Below, in pieces: positions 1 to 8,559 of a DNA stretch of 64,000 nucleotides. This DNA is from Gammaproteobacteria bacterium. Its GTDB lineage: Bacteria; Pseudomonadota; Gammaproteobacteria; Pseudomonadales; Pseudohongiellaceae. Location of the stretch: the NCBI GenBank assembly GCA_041395725.1, contig JAWKZW010000001.1, forward strand, positions 1,922,001 to 1,986,000. Direction: 5' to 3'. How positions within the stretch are numbered: position 1 is the first letter of the stretch; each line of letters begins with the position of its first letter. The position numbers and the translations under genes were made by a program. A model generated the notes under the pieces. That model had not been told where the DNA came from. It saw nothing but the letters and a program-made list of their open reading frames with translations, and did no database searches.

Positions 1-4
1 TCAG

Positions 5-772
5 CTATCCTTCCGGCCTCTGGCGCCGCCGGTCGATTCCGCTGGCCAGCCGCTGCACTCTGGCCTGGAGCCGATCCAGACGCAGGCGCAGATCATCCAG
101 GCCCTGGTCAAAGGCTTCCACCTGATGCAGCGGGGGCACCAGCCGGCTCTCTTCGTGCAGGTATTCGTCCAGGTTGCGTCTGGCGCTGTCAGCCGTTTTG
201 CGGGTAAAACTCCTGAGGCCATCGAACAGCTGCTGCAGGCCCTGGACAGGTACGTCTCCAATGACCTGCGAGAGTGGCTCCTGCCAGTCAATCTCCATGG
301 CCGCGAACAGCCGGTAGACCGACTGTACAAACTCCACATCGCCGCTGATCTGGATAGCCGGGTTCACCAGTGAGCGGGTGTCTGACCTGTCGGTGAGCAG
401 TCGCAGCATGGCCAGGGCGGAACCGCTGATGCAGGCGTCCTCGCCACGGGATGCCGTAAATGGCGGGCCCGCGGCTGGAGATTCCCTTGTACCAGTGAAG
501 TCAGCACTTCCAGTTTGCGCGCCCATCGGGTCGGGAGAGTCCGCCGGTCCGTCCCGGTCAGGCAAGGGGGCCGGTGGATCAAAACTTAAAATAACGCTGC
601 CGGGGTAGAAGTGCAGGTAAATGGACAACGTCGGCACGGTGACCTGTATCAGCAGAATTCTGCCGGCATGCCGGGAAATGCCTTCGGCCAGCCTGATATC
701 CTGGGCGATGCAGCGATTGACCAGGGTTTCAAAGGGTAGCAGCAGGCTTGAGGACCGGGGGGCCATCGACAT
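5..772 (-). CDS. ubiJ: Ubiquinone biosynthesis accessory factor UbiJ (SCP2 domain)
   Basis: UbiJ is a lipid-binding accessory protein of aerobic ubiquinone synthesis that works with UbiB and the Ubi hydroxylase complex. The 255-residue product has the SCP2-type N-terminus (about residues 10-60 and 105-150) and an arginine/leucine-rich C-terminal coiled coil (about 210-248). The position just downstream of ubiE is the usual one. It is longer than the roughly 200-residue family norm because of a Pro/Asp/Gly/Ser-rich insertion at about residues 62-107 inside the SCP2 fold. ATG start at 772; an in-frame ATG two codons later is equally possible. ubiB would be expected beyond the left edge. Confidence 0.85.
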   Translation of the reverse strand: MSMAPRSSSLLLPFETLVNRCIAQDIRLAEGISRHAGRILLIQVTVPTLSIYLHFYPGSVILSFDPPAPLPDRDGPADSPDPMGAQTGSADFTGTRESPAAGPPFTASRGEDACISGSALAMLRLLTDRSDTRSLVNPAIQISGDVEFVQSVYRLFAAMEIDWQEPLSQVIGDVPVQGLQQLFDGLRSFTRKTADSARRNLDEYLHEESRLVPPLHQVEAFDQGLDDLRLRLDRLQARVQRLASGIDRRRQRPEG

Positions 773-814
773 TATCTGTTCCGTTGCGTGAATGTTAAGA
801 GGCTGGCGAATAAC

Positions 815-1600
815 TCAGTTACTGGTTTCCACTGGCTTGAAGCCAAGGTGAATAGCGCAGACACCGCTCATAATGTTGTGATAGCGGGTATCCACGAAAC
901 CGGCATCCGCCATCATCTGCCGCAGTGTGTCCTGGTCGGGATGCATGCGGATGGATTCCACCAGGTAGCGGTAGCTCTCACTGTCTCCCGTCACCAGCTT
1001 GCCCGCCACCGGCCACAGGGCTGAATAGGCATCATAGGCTTTGCCGACCAGCGGATTGGTGGGCCTGGAAAATTCCAGAATCAGCACCCGACCGCCTGGT
1101 TTGAGGGTCCTGTACATGGATCGAAGGGCGGCATCCTTGTCAGTGACGTTCCGCAGGCCATAGGCGATACAGATACAGTCGAAGCTGTTGTCCGCGAAGG
1201 GCAGCGCCTCGGCATTAACCTGGCTGAAGACAATATTGCTGGTGGCGCCGCTATCGATGATCCGGTCGCGTCCCACCTGTAGCATGGAGGCATTGATATC
1301 GGCCAGAATCACCCGGCCGGAGGGTCCCACCAGGCGGGAAAATTTCAGGCTCAGGTCGCCCGTACCACCAGCCAGATCAAGTACCGTCTGGCCTGGCCGC
1401 ACGGCACTTAACTCTATGGTGAAGCGCTTGACCAGGCGGTGTGTGCCCAGGGACATGATGTCGTTCATGACATCGTACTTGCCGGCTACAGAGTCGAAGA
1501 CTGCCGCCACCAGGCTCTTTTTTTCCTCCACCGGCACGGTCCGATAGCCGAAATGGGTGGTCGATTCTTTTTCATCCGGCCTGTCAGGGGTTTCGATCAT
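815..1600 (-). CDS. ubiE: Ubiquinone/menaquinone C-methyltransferase UbiE
   Basis: SAM-dependent methyltransferase that C-methylates the benzoquinol ring in ubiquinone synthesis (and demethylmenaquinone where present). The 261-residue protein carries the class I SAM-binding motif DLAGGTGD at residues 75-82 and the family segment around IAYGLRNVTD. Its N-terminus has the typical HFGYRTVPVEEK block. It lies 42 bp upstream of ubiJ on the same strand and 4 bp downstream of the DUF971 gene, so the three are probably co-transcribed. Length matches the family (about 250 residues). Confidence 0.97.
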   Translation of the reverse strand: MIETPDRPDEKESTTHFGYRTVPVEEKKSLVAAVFDSVAGKYDVMNDIMSLGTHRLVKRFTIELSAVRPGQTVLDLAGGTGDLSLKFSRLVGPSGRVILADINASMLQVGRDRIIDSGATSNIVFSQVNAEALPFADNSFDCICIAYGLRNVTDKDAALRSMYRTLKPGGRVLILEFSRPTNPLVGKAYDAYSALWPVAGKLVTGDSESYRYLVESIRMHPDQDTLRQMMADAGFVDTRYHNIMSGVCAIHLGFKPVETSN

Positions 1601-1604
1601 AGCT

Positions 1605-2036
1605 TCAGGACTGCCCGGCTGACGGGTCTTCAGATTTCAGAGGTTCAATACTAACCACCTGGGTTCCGGGAGGCAATGGCTCCCGCGAGGCCCCGGCGGC
1701 ACGCAGTTTTGCCAGGTATTCAGACCAGTAGTGTTGTTTGCGTTCGCCCAGCTCGCGCAGGTAATCCCAGCTGTAGATCCCCGAGTCGTGTCGATCATCG
1801 AAGACCAGGCGGATTGCGTAGTTGCCGGTAGGTATCAGGCCGGTGATCTGTACCTGTTTCTTCCCGGTCTGCAGGACTTCCTGACCCTTGCCGTGGCCCC
1901 GGACCTCAGCCGACGGGGAATAGACCCGCAGAAATTCAGCGGTCAACTCAAAACGCTCGCCATCCCGATAAGACAGCTCAAGGATGCCGGATTTCCTGTG
2001 CAGCTTGATGTCGGACGGTACGTTGTCAGAGGCCAT
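1605..2036 (-). CDS. DUF971 (gamma-butyrobetaine hydroxylase-like N-terminal) protein
   Basis: The 143-residue protein consists almost entirely of the DUF971/GBBH-like N-terminal domain, seen in the core ILELSYRDGERFELTAEFLR and in the later IYSWDYLRELG segment. In eukaryotic enzymes this fold is a small zinc-binding module; the bacterial stand-alone form has no settled function, and some relatives sit near iron-sulfur or quinone genes. Here it lies 16 bp downstream of hslU and 4 bp upstream of ubiE, an arrangement found in several gammaproteobacteria. I infer co-transcription with ubiE but assign no reaction. Confidence 0.85.
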   Translation of the reverse strand: MASDNVPSDIKLHRKSGILELSYRDGERFELTAEFLRVYSPSAEVRGHGKGQEVLQTGKKQVQITGLIPTGNYAIRLVFDDRHDSGIYSWDYLRELGERKQHYWSEYLAKLRAAGASREPLPPGTQVVSIEPLKSEDPSAGQS

Positions 2037-2052
2037 GTCGGTTGCCGGCAGG

Positions 2053-3387
2053 TCAGAGTATGAAGCGGCTCAGGTCTTCGTCCCTGGCCAGCTCGCCCAG
2101 CTGCCGGTCAACGTATTCCGCGTCTACCACCAGTTCACTGTCGCCGCTGACTGCCAGGTCTGAGGCACTGAAGGAAACCTCTTCCAGCAGCCTTTCCATT
2201 ACCGTGTGCAGGCGCCTGGCGCCGATGTTTTCCGTGCGCTCGTTAACCTGCCAGGCAGTTTCAGCGATTCTGGCAATGCCATCCTCGGTGAACCTGAGCT
2301 GCAACTCCTCGGTCGCCAGAAGTGCCCGGTATTGGTCAGTCAGGGAGAAGTCAGGCTCCACCAGGATGCGCTGAAAGTCCTCGCTGGTCAGCGGGTCCAG
2401 CTCGACACGGATAGGCAGCCTGCCCTGTAGCTCCGGTATCAGGTCGGACGGCTTGGACAGGTGAAATGCGCCGGAAGCGATGAACAGAATATGATCGGTT
2501 TTCACGCTGCCATACTTGGTGGTTACCGTGGAACCCTCGATCAGGGGCAACAGGTCCCGCTGCACTCCTTCTCGCGAAACGCTGGCGGACCCCTGTTCAT
2601 GCCGGGTCGTCACCTTGTCAATTTCATCGAGAAACACGATGCCGGTCTGTTCGGCCGCCACCACCGCCCGATTCTTGATATCGTCCTCGTTGACCAGCTT
2701 GGCGGCTTCCTCGTCCTTGATCGCCTTGAGGGCCTCTTTGACCGTCATGCGGCGGGCACTTTTCTTGCCGGAGTTGAGGTTCGAGAACATGTTGCGCAGC
2801 TGGCTGGTCATGTCCTCCATGCCCGGCGGTGCCATGATTTCAAAGCCGACCGAGGATTCTGTCAGCTTGACTTCAATCTCCTTGTCGTCGAGTTCGCCTT
2901 CCCGCAGCTTCTTGCGGAACATCTGTCGCGTCGCGGACTGCCCCGGATCGGGTTCCGAATCGCCAGTCCGCGCCTGGGGCAGCAACACGTCCAGGACACG
3001 TTCTTCGGCAAGATCCTCGGCCCGGTGCTGGACCTTGTTGATCTCCTCTTCGCGCAGCATCTTCACGGACACATCGACCAGATCCCTGATGATGGACTCC
3101 ACGTCGCGCCCAACGTAGCCTACTTCAGTGAATTTGGTGGCTTCCACCTTGATAAAGGGGGCATGGGCCAGTTTTGCCAGGCGGCGGGCGATCTCGGTCT
3201 TGCCGACGCCGGTGGGCCCGATCATGAGAATGTTCTTCGGGGTGACCTCGTTTCTGACGCTTTCATCCAGGTTCATACGTCGCCAGCGGTTGCGCAGTGC
3301 AATGGCTACGGCTCGTTTGGCTTCCTTCTGACCGACAATGTGTTTGTCCAGTTCCGAGGTGATTTCTCTTGGTGTCATGGTAGACAT
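2053..3387 (-). CDS. hslU: ATP-dependent protease ATPase subunit HslU
   Basis: AAA+ unfoldase of the cytoplasmic HslUV (ClpYQ) protease; hexamers dock on HslV and feed it unfolded substrates. The 444-residue protein starts with the conserved MTPREI block, has Walker A GPTGVGKT at residues 57-64, Walker B with FLDEID near residue 250, and the HslU intermediate domain between them. The C-terminus ends in LSRFIL, the tail that inserts into HslV. Length equals the family norm. It follows hslV by 31 bp, as usual. ATG start at 3387. Confidence 0.98.
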   Translation of the reverse strand: MSTMTPREITSELDKHIVGQKEAKRAVAIALRNRWRRMNLDESVRNEVTPKNILMIGPTGVGKTEIARRLAKLAHAPFIKVEATKFTEVGYVGRDVESIIRDLVDVSVKMLREEEINKVQHRAEDLAEERVLDVLLPQARTGDSEPDPGQSATRQMFRKKLREGELDDKEIEVKLTESSVGFEIMAPPGMEDMTSQLRNMFSNLNSGKKSARRMTVKEALKAIKDEEAAKLVNEDDIKNRAVVAAEQTGIVFLDEIDKVTTRHEQGSASVSREGVQRDLLPLIEGSTVTTKYGSVKTDHILFIASGAFHLSKPSDLIPELQGRLPIRVELDPLTSEDFQRILVEPDFSLTDQYRALLATEELQLRFTEDGIARIAETAWQVNERTENIGARRLHTVMERLLEEVSFSASDLAVSGDSELVVDAEYVDRQLGELARDEDLSRFIL

Positions 3388-3418
3388 ACAGCTAATACCT
3401 ATTCAGCCCCGTCAGGAT

Positions 3419-3961
3419 TCAGGACAGGGTCAGTTCTTCAATGGTGTGATTCTGGTTAGTGAATACGCAGATATCGCCGGCGATTTTCAGGCTCTGTGCG
3501 ACGATGGTGCGGGCATCCATTTCTGTATTGTGGAACAGCGCCCGTGCTGCCGAAAGCGCATAGGGCCCCCCGGAACCGATTGCCATGATAGAGTCTTCGG
3601 GCTCGATGACATCGCCGTTTCCGGAAATGATAAGTGAGGCCTCACTATCAGCGACAACCAGTAATGCCTCGAGTCTTCTCAGAGCTCTCTCGGTACGCCA
3701 GAGTTTGGCCAACTCAACCGCCGCCCGGGTCAGTTTACCTCGGTGCTTCTCCAGTTGCTCCTCGAACCGTTCAAACAGGGTAAAAGCATCGGCCGTGCCG
3801 CCGGCGAACCCCGCGATCACCTTGTCGTTATAAAGACGCCTTACCTTGCGGGCATTACCCTTCATAACGGTATTGCCCTGGGACACCTGACCATCACCTC
3901 CAATGACCACCTTGTCGTCGCGACGGACGGAAACGATGGTCGTGCCTCGGTATTGTTCCAC
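3419..3961 (-). CDS. hslV: ATP-dependent protease peptidase subunit HslV
   Basis: Proteasome-like N-terminal-threonine peptidase of the HslUV complex. The open frame runs upstream to about 4102, but homology begins at the TTIVSVRR block. A GTG at 3961, preceded by GGAG about seven bases upstream, gives 180 residues starting (M)EQYRGTTIVSVRR; processing after Gly6 would expose Thr7 as the catalytic residue, as in species with a short propeptide. The RRLYNDKVIAGFAGGTADA and SGNGDV blocks are intact. It precedes hslU by 31 bp and follows the SPOR gene. Confidence 0.95.
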   Translation of the reverse strand: MEQYRGTTIVSVRRDDKVVIGGDGQVSQGNTVMKGNARKVRRLYNDKVIAGFAGGTADAFTLFERFEEQLEKHRGKLTRAAVELAKLWRTERALRRLEALLVVADSEASLIISGNGDVIEPEDSIMAIGSGGPYALSAARALFHNTEMDARTIVAQSLKIAGDICVFTNQNHTIEELTLS

Positions 3962-4108
3962 GTTGATCTCCAGATCAGTTGACAGATTGTCAGGTTCAGG
4001 AAGGGACGCCACCATTCCGTGAATTACGGGTGGCATGGTGGTAATAAGAATCCTGACAGCTACACAAAAGGTTCTTAATGGGGCGGCAGCGGGGGATTTC
4101 AAGCGGGG

Positions 4109-4804
4109 TCAGCGAGGATCCAGAGGAAAACTGTTGATATCGTTCACCTGCAGCAGTGACCTGATCCGGTTAAGCTCCGCCGGTGTATCGAATGGCCCCG
4201 CCTGCACGAGGTGAAGGACGCGGCCACCGGGTACGGTTTCCTGCTTGATGAACGCAGCCACGCCCAGGTCATCCAGCATGCCTACCTGGCGTTCGGCACT
4301 GCTTGCCTGCTGAAACGCGCCGATCTGCAGTAAGCGGCGGTCGCCGCCGCGGGCCGGCGCTGATTCTGCGCGGCGTGGTTCTACCGCGATTTCCACTGCC
4401 AGGGGTACCGGTGTGGTGTTAACCGGTACTTCATAGTCCCGTAACTCGTCATAGAAACTCAGGCCTATGGGGCTTTCTTCAGCGACCTCTTCAGCGGCCT
4501 CTTCGTCGACGCCGGGATCACCGTCTGCTGCAACGACGGTCAGGGTCTGTTCCGCAGGACGCACTTCCTCAGCCTGCAGCGAGGGCGCAATCTGCCGTGG
4601 CGCAGACTCGCCGGCAGCAAGAGTTGTCTGCTGGCTTTGCAGCGGCGGTACCTTACCGGAAAGGTAGAGCAGAAAGCAGCCGAAAACACCGACCGCAATG
4701 CCGGTAATCAACCCGGTGAACAGCAGCGTCCATGCGGGTGGCGCGTCCATAGCGCGTTTCTCCAGAACCGGTTCCGGCCTGATTTTTGCGAAATCGTGAA
4801 CCAT
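4109..4804 (-). CDS. FtsN-like SPOR-domain membrane protein
   Basis: Bitopic inner-membrane protein with a short cytoplasmic N-terminus, one transmembrane helix (about residues 25-46 from the chosen ATG), an acidic Ala/Glu-rich periplasmic linker and a C-terminal SPOR domain (about the last 75 residues, starting near RLLQIGAF). SPOR domains bind denuded septal peptidoglycan glycans. Its place between priA and hslV is that of ftsN in Pseudomonas-like genomes, where argS normally intervenes; argS is absent here. I infer a division role. The open frame reaches a TTG at 4876; the ATG at 4804 gives 231 residues, but neither start has a clear ribosome site. Confidence 0.8.
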   Translation of the reverse strand: MVHDFAKIRPEPVLEKRAMDAPPAWTLLFTGLITGIAVGVFGCFLLYLSGKVPPLQSQQTTLAAGESAPRQIAPSLQAEEVRPAEQTLTVVAADGDPGVDEEAAEEVAEESPIGLSFYDELRDYEVPVNTTPVPLAVEIAVEPRRAESAPARGGDRRLLQIGAFQQASSAERQVGMLDDLGVAAFIKQETVPGGRVLHLVQAGPFDTPAELNRIRSLLQVNDINSFPLDPR

Positions 4805-5064
4805 CAGCAGCGGGTCAGACAGGGCACAGATTCCTTCTGCGACAAGGCCGACCAAAATTCCCCGTTCAATACACAACCAACATTATCGGTTGAGCCTGCA
4901 GTCTCTTTATGAGGTGTAATGATGCGCCGTTCAGATCTGTTTGTCACCCGGATCCGGGGGTGGAAGGGCCTGTCAAAGTTCGCTGTCCATTAGAAGGGCT
5001 GCTGCCGGGAAATGATGGCGGCAGGGCGTGTTCAAAGCACTCCAGGGGCGGGGCTGCGAATTTT

Positions 5065-7323
5065 TCAGGTCAGATCAACCGGGTCCACATCAATGGACCA
5101 TCGGACCTTCCTGGCTGACTTAAGTGTCTCTACCTGGGGGCAGACACGCGCCAGGAGCGTCTGCATAGCGCCCCTCGAGGAGGCTTTTACCAGCATCTGG
5201 GTGCGGAATTTACCGGCTCGTCTCTCCATCGGTGCGGGCAGGGGGTGGTGAATCTCCACGTCCCCCAGCTTCAGGCTCTGGCAGGCCTGGGTACAGAGAG
5301 AGCGGGTCTGCTCCAGCAGGGAAAGAGACAGGCGCTGGTCGGTGCTTTCCGCTCGAAACAGCGCCAGGTGACAGAATGGCGGCATGCTGGTTTCGCGCCG
5401 CTCCTGCAGCAGCAGATCGGCGATACTGTGGTAGTCGTTTGCCACCAGTGATTGCAGTGACGCGTGGGTAACATGCCGGGTCTGAATAGTCACCTGCCCG
5501 GGGTTTTGCGCCCGCCCGGCCCGCCCCGCCACCTGAAACAGCAGTTGCAGCATGTGCTCCTGGCCCCGGAAATCGGCGCTGAACAGGCCGCTGTCCGCAT
5601 CCAGAACCGCTACCAGGGTGACACCTGGAAAGTGGTGCCCCTTGGCCAGCATCTGGGTGCCTACCAGGATGCAGGGGGCCCCTGACTGCACCTGGACCAG
5701 GCGGCTGCTGAGCGCGTTTTTGCGCCGGGTGGAGTCGCTGTCGATGCGCAGAACCGGTATGTGCGGGAAGCGCTCCTGCAGGAATTGCTCACTTTTTTCG
5801 GTTCCCACCCCCCGCGTCAGCAACTGGGTTGAGCCGCAGAAATTGCACTCACCCGGCAGGCCATGCCGGGATTCGCAGTGGTGGCAGCGCAGGCCCGGAG
5901 GCGACTTGTGCACTGTCAGCTGGGCATCGCAGCGCCGGCATTCGAAGACGTAACCACAGTCCTGGCAAACCAGGCTGGGCGCAAAGCCTCTGCGATTGAT
6001 AAACACCAGCACCTGGTTACCCTGACCCAGATGGTGTTCGATCTGACCTAGAAGGATGTCTGAGAAACCGTCCCGGGTTGCCGCTTTGGCGATATCCAGC
6101 AGACTGATCGGGGCCTTATCGGCGGTCCCGGCGCGGTGTGGCAGAGTCAGATGGCGGTAGCGACCCTCTCTGGCGTTCTGCAGGCTTTCCAGCGCCGGCG
6201 TGGCAGAACCGAGCACGATGCTGATGTTTTCTTCCCGGGCCCTGAAGATGGCCAGATCTCTGGCCGAATAGCGAAACCCGTCCTGCTGTTTGAACGAGCC
6301 ATCGTGTTCTTCGTCGATCACAATCAGACCAGGCTTCGCCAGCGGCGTGAAGACAGCGCTGCGGGTACCGATGACTATGGCTGCGGTTCCATCCCTGGCC
6401 TGCAGCCAGCCCGCCAGGCGTTCAGCATCGCCAAGACCTGAATGCAGGACCACGATGTTGCATTGGAAGCGGTCGCGAAACAGACCCACGGACTGTGGAG
6501 TCAGGCCAATTTCGGGCACCAGGACCAGGGCCTGGCGACCCTGTTCCAGGACCCGGGCGATAACCTGCATGTACACCTCGGTCTTGCCACTGCCGGTAAT
6601 ACCGTCCAGCAGGTAGCATTGAAACTGGTCCAGCGACCGGCTGATGGTGTTTATGGCTGCCTGCTGCTCCGGATTCGGAGCGTGACCCGGCTGGCGTTCC
6701 AGGGTTGCCCGGTCGACCTGCGTGGCTGGTAGCGCCGGTGCCCTGGGGCGTGACCTGATCAGGCCCCGGGCCGCCAGACCCTTTAGCGCGGCGTCAGAGA
6801 AGCCGGCCGCCAGGCACTCCTGGCGGCTCAGTGGCCCGAACTGCTGAAGCCTTTCCAGCAGGGCCCGTTGCCGTGGTGCCCGGCCTAACAGGCTGGCGCT
6901 GTTCTCTGCCTCGGTGTCACAGGCCTCCCACACGGACTCCAGCTCCGGCCGGGTGCTGGACCCCTGCCGCAGTTTCGCCGGCAGGGCGGCACTGAAGGCT
7001 TCACCGGGCGGGTGCTGATAATAGGCGGCCGCCCATTTCAGGGTCTGTAGCAGAGGCCCGGGAAACAGGGGCGTCTCGTCCAGCAGACCGGTCGCGTGTT
7101 TCAGTTGCGCCTTTGGCACTTCGCTGGAAGTGCTGGTTTCCACCAGCATCGCCACTGCCTGACGGCGTCCGAACGGTACCTGCAGGCGCATGCCCGGTTT
7201 CCAGAACCCGGGCTCGTGGTGTGCCAATGCCACCGGGGGCAGATAGTCGAACAGGCGCCGCAGCGGCGAAGGCACTGCCAGTTTCAGGATTAGCGGCGAA
7301 TTTTCTGAGCTGTTACTGGGCAT
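5065..7323 (-). CDS. priA: Primosomal protein N' (replication restart helicase PriA)
   Basis: DEXH helicase that recognises abandoned forks and reloads the replisome. The 752-residue product has the N-terminal 3'-DNA-binding domain, Walker A GITGSGKT at residues 241-248, the DEEH box at 337-340, and eight zinc-binding cysteines in four CxxC pairs between residues 453 and 496 (453/456, 462/465, 480/483, 493/496). Length is close to the 730-residue norm. It ends about 260 bp upstream of the SPOR gene start on the same strand. ATG start at 7323. Confidence 0.98.
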   Translation of the reverse strand: MPSNSSENSPLILKLAVPSPLRRLFDYLPPVALAHHEPGFWKPGMRLQVPFGRRQAVAMLVETSTSSEVPKAQLKHATGLLDETPLFPGPLLQTLKWAAAYYQHPPGEAFSAALPAKLRQGSSTRPELESVWEACDTEAENSASLLGRAPRQRALLERLQQFGPLSRQECLAAGFSDAALKGLAARGLIRSRPRAPALPATQVDRATLERQPGHAPNPEQQAAINTISRSLDQFQCYLLDGITGSGKTEVYMQVIARVLEQGRQALVLVPEIGLTPQSVGLFRDRFQCNIVVLHSGLGDAERLAGWLQARDGTAAIVIGTRSAVFTPLAKPGLIVIDEEHDGSFKQQDGFRYSARDLAIFRAREENISIVLGSATPALESLQNAREGRYRHLTLPHRAGTADKAPISLLDIAKAATRDGFSDILLGQIEHHLGQGNQVLVFINRRGFAPSLVCQDCGYVFECRRCDAQLTVHKSPPGLRCHHCESRHGLPGECNFCGSTQLLTRGVGTEKSEQFLQERFPHIPVLRIDSDSTRRKNALSSRLVQVQSGAPCILVGTQMLAKGHHFPGVTLVAVLDADSGLFSADFRGQEHMLQLLFQVAGRAGRAQNPGQVTIQTRHVTHASLQSLVANDYHSIADLLLQERRETSMPPFCHLALFRAESTDQRLSLSLLEQTRSLCTQACQSLKLGDVEIHHPLPAPMERRAGKFRTQMLVKASSRGAMQTLLARVCPQVETLKSARKVRWSIDVDPVDLT

Positions 7324-7595
7324 GCCGGTTGGAGGTACCGCTGTGAACTGGGGTGGCCGATGCTGTTGATTGGGGAACGCGGCATGGTAAGGCCAATGGA
7401 TGTGTTACTCAACCGATGTCACCGGAACCGGCCATCTGTGTCCCGAGCATTCCACTTGAACTTTGCATGGCGGTATTTAATCAGGGGCTCCCTGGTTTAT
7501 ACTTGGCCGTATTTCGCCGCGCCCCGCCGTCGGTGAATCCGTAACCACCCTGTAACCAGGCAGATATCCGAAGAACAAATCGAGGAGTTGGCAGA

Positions 7596-7898
7596 ATGGC
7601 CCAGGCGCCGATCCCACAGCAATTACTGGAAGTCAGGGAGAAAATCGATCAGGTGGATCGCGAGCTGGTGCAGCTGCTGGCGCAGCGGTTCGCCCTGACC
7701 AGAAAAGTGGGTCATCTGAAGGCGGACAGCAAACTGGAAGCCGTTGACCCGGCCCGTGAGGCGCAAAAGCTGGAGAATCTGCGCAACCTGAGTCGTGAGC
7801 ATGCTCTGAATCCTGAGCTGGTGGCCGAGCTGTTTACGCGGATTATGGCTGAGGTGGTCGCCAATCACCGGCAGATTCGCGAGGGCAGCCAGGGGTAA
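7596..7898 (+). CDS. Monofunctional chorismate mutase (AroQ class)
   Basis: Converts chorismate to prephenate, the entry to phenylalanine and tyrosine synthesis. The 100-residue all-alpha protein aligns with the chorismate mutase domain of E. coli P-protein, and the active-site residues can be matched: Arg14 (in VREKID), Arg31, Lys42, Asp51, Arg54 and Glu55. No signal peptide is seen, so it is cytoplasmic. GAGGAG lies about six bases before the ATG. It stands alone, divergent from priA, across a 272-bp gap with no other supported gene. Confidence 0.92.
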   Translation: MAQAPIPQQLLEVREKIDQVDRELVQLLAQRFALTRKVGHLKADSKLEAVDPAREAQKLENLRNLSREHALNPELVAELFTRIMAEVVANHRQIREGSQG

Positions 7899-7980
7899 AG
7901 GCCAGAGCGGTGTGGTAATTAAATTGGGGTCATTAATCAGAGGCTCCTTATAAGGATTGACGGCGTTTGTGCGCCAAGCC

Positions 7981-8008
7981 TTGCGTGCGCCGGCATCTCT
8001 GGTAGAAT
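7981..8008 (+). promoter_or_regulatory. Candidate sigma-70 promoter of rpmE
   Basis: TTGCGT at 7981-7986 and TAGAAT at 8003-8008 are separated by 16 bases, about 105 bp upstream of the rpmE ATG. The implied leader is about 95 nt. Matches to the -35 and -10 consensus are good; activity is inferred. Confidence 0.55.
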
Positions 8009-8113
8009 GCTCGCCCATTTTGCTGGATGTAGGGTGCCAGCGCTTGAGATTAGAATCAGGTGTGGTGCACGGACCAAATGACGGTTTGTGTAGCGACGCC
8101 GCCGGAGACCACG

Positions 8114-8323
8114 ATGAAACCAGAAATACATCCCCAATACACAGCGATCAAGGCCACTTGCAGCTGCGGCAATGTTATCGAGACGAGCTCAACCCTGGGT
8201 AAGGACATTCTTATCGATGTCTGCTCCAACTGCCACCCCTTCTACACAGGTAAGCAGAAGATCCTGGATAGCGGTGGTCGTGTCGACCGCTTCAAGCGCC
8301 GCTTCGGTAGCCGCAAGGTCTAG
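8114..8323 (+). CDS. rpmE: 50S ribosomal protein L31 (zinc-binding type)
   Basis: Large-subunit protein L31, which bridges the subunits. The 69-residue product starts MKPEIHPQY and has four zinc-ligand cysteines at 16, 18, 37 and 40, the same spacing as E. coli RpmE, so this is the zinc-containing (C+) form used under zinc sufficiency. The ATG at 8114 has GGAGA just upstream. It is a single-gene unit with its own promoter near 7981-8008 and a hairpin terminator candidate near 8432. The usual neighbour priA lies upstream on the other strand. Confidence 0.97.
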   Translation: MKPEIHPQYTAIKATCSCGNVIETSSTLGKDILIDVCSNCHPFYTGKQKILDSGGRVDRFKRRFGSRKV

Positions 8324-8431
8324 CTCGGAAATTTCTCCCCAACCCTTGTGGGGGCACCTCGGGGCACGCCTTAAGGCGAGCCTCGCTGCGGATTCCGGTC
8401 AAATTTACGGACTGATTTTTCCCCTGCACAC

Positions 8432-8451
8432 ACCCGCGTCCGCGGGTTTTG
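8432..8451 (+). terminator. Possible intrinsic terminator of rpmE
   Basis: ACCCGC (8432-8437) pairs with GCGGGT (8442-8447) around a GTCC loop and is followed by a short T run. It lies about 110 bp past rpmE in the 236-bp convergent gap before the end of mrcA. The stem is short, so strength is uncertain. Confidence 0.4.
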
Positions 8452-8559
8452 TCCAAGGCTTTTTCACACTGATCTGATTTTCGTTGCTGAAGGTGGAAAT
8501 GGCCTTAACCCTTCGGAATGCGGCTAAAAGAGCGCCAGCCGAATTAGTGTGAGCTAGCC

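Noticed and set aside
2461..3459. 332-codon plus-strand frame opposite hslU
   Set aside because: No family match and hslU is certain on the other strand.
7353..7544. 63-codon frame between priA and the chorismate mutase gene
   Set aside because: No domain, no ribosome site; the 272-bp gap is more likely promoter sequence.
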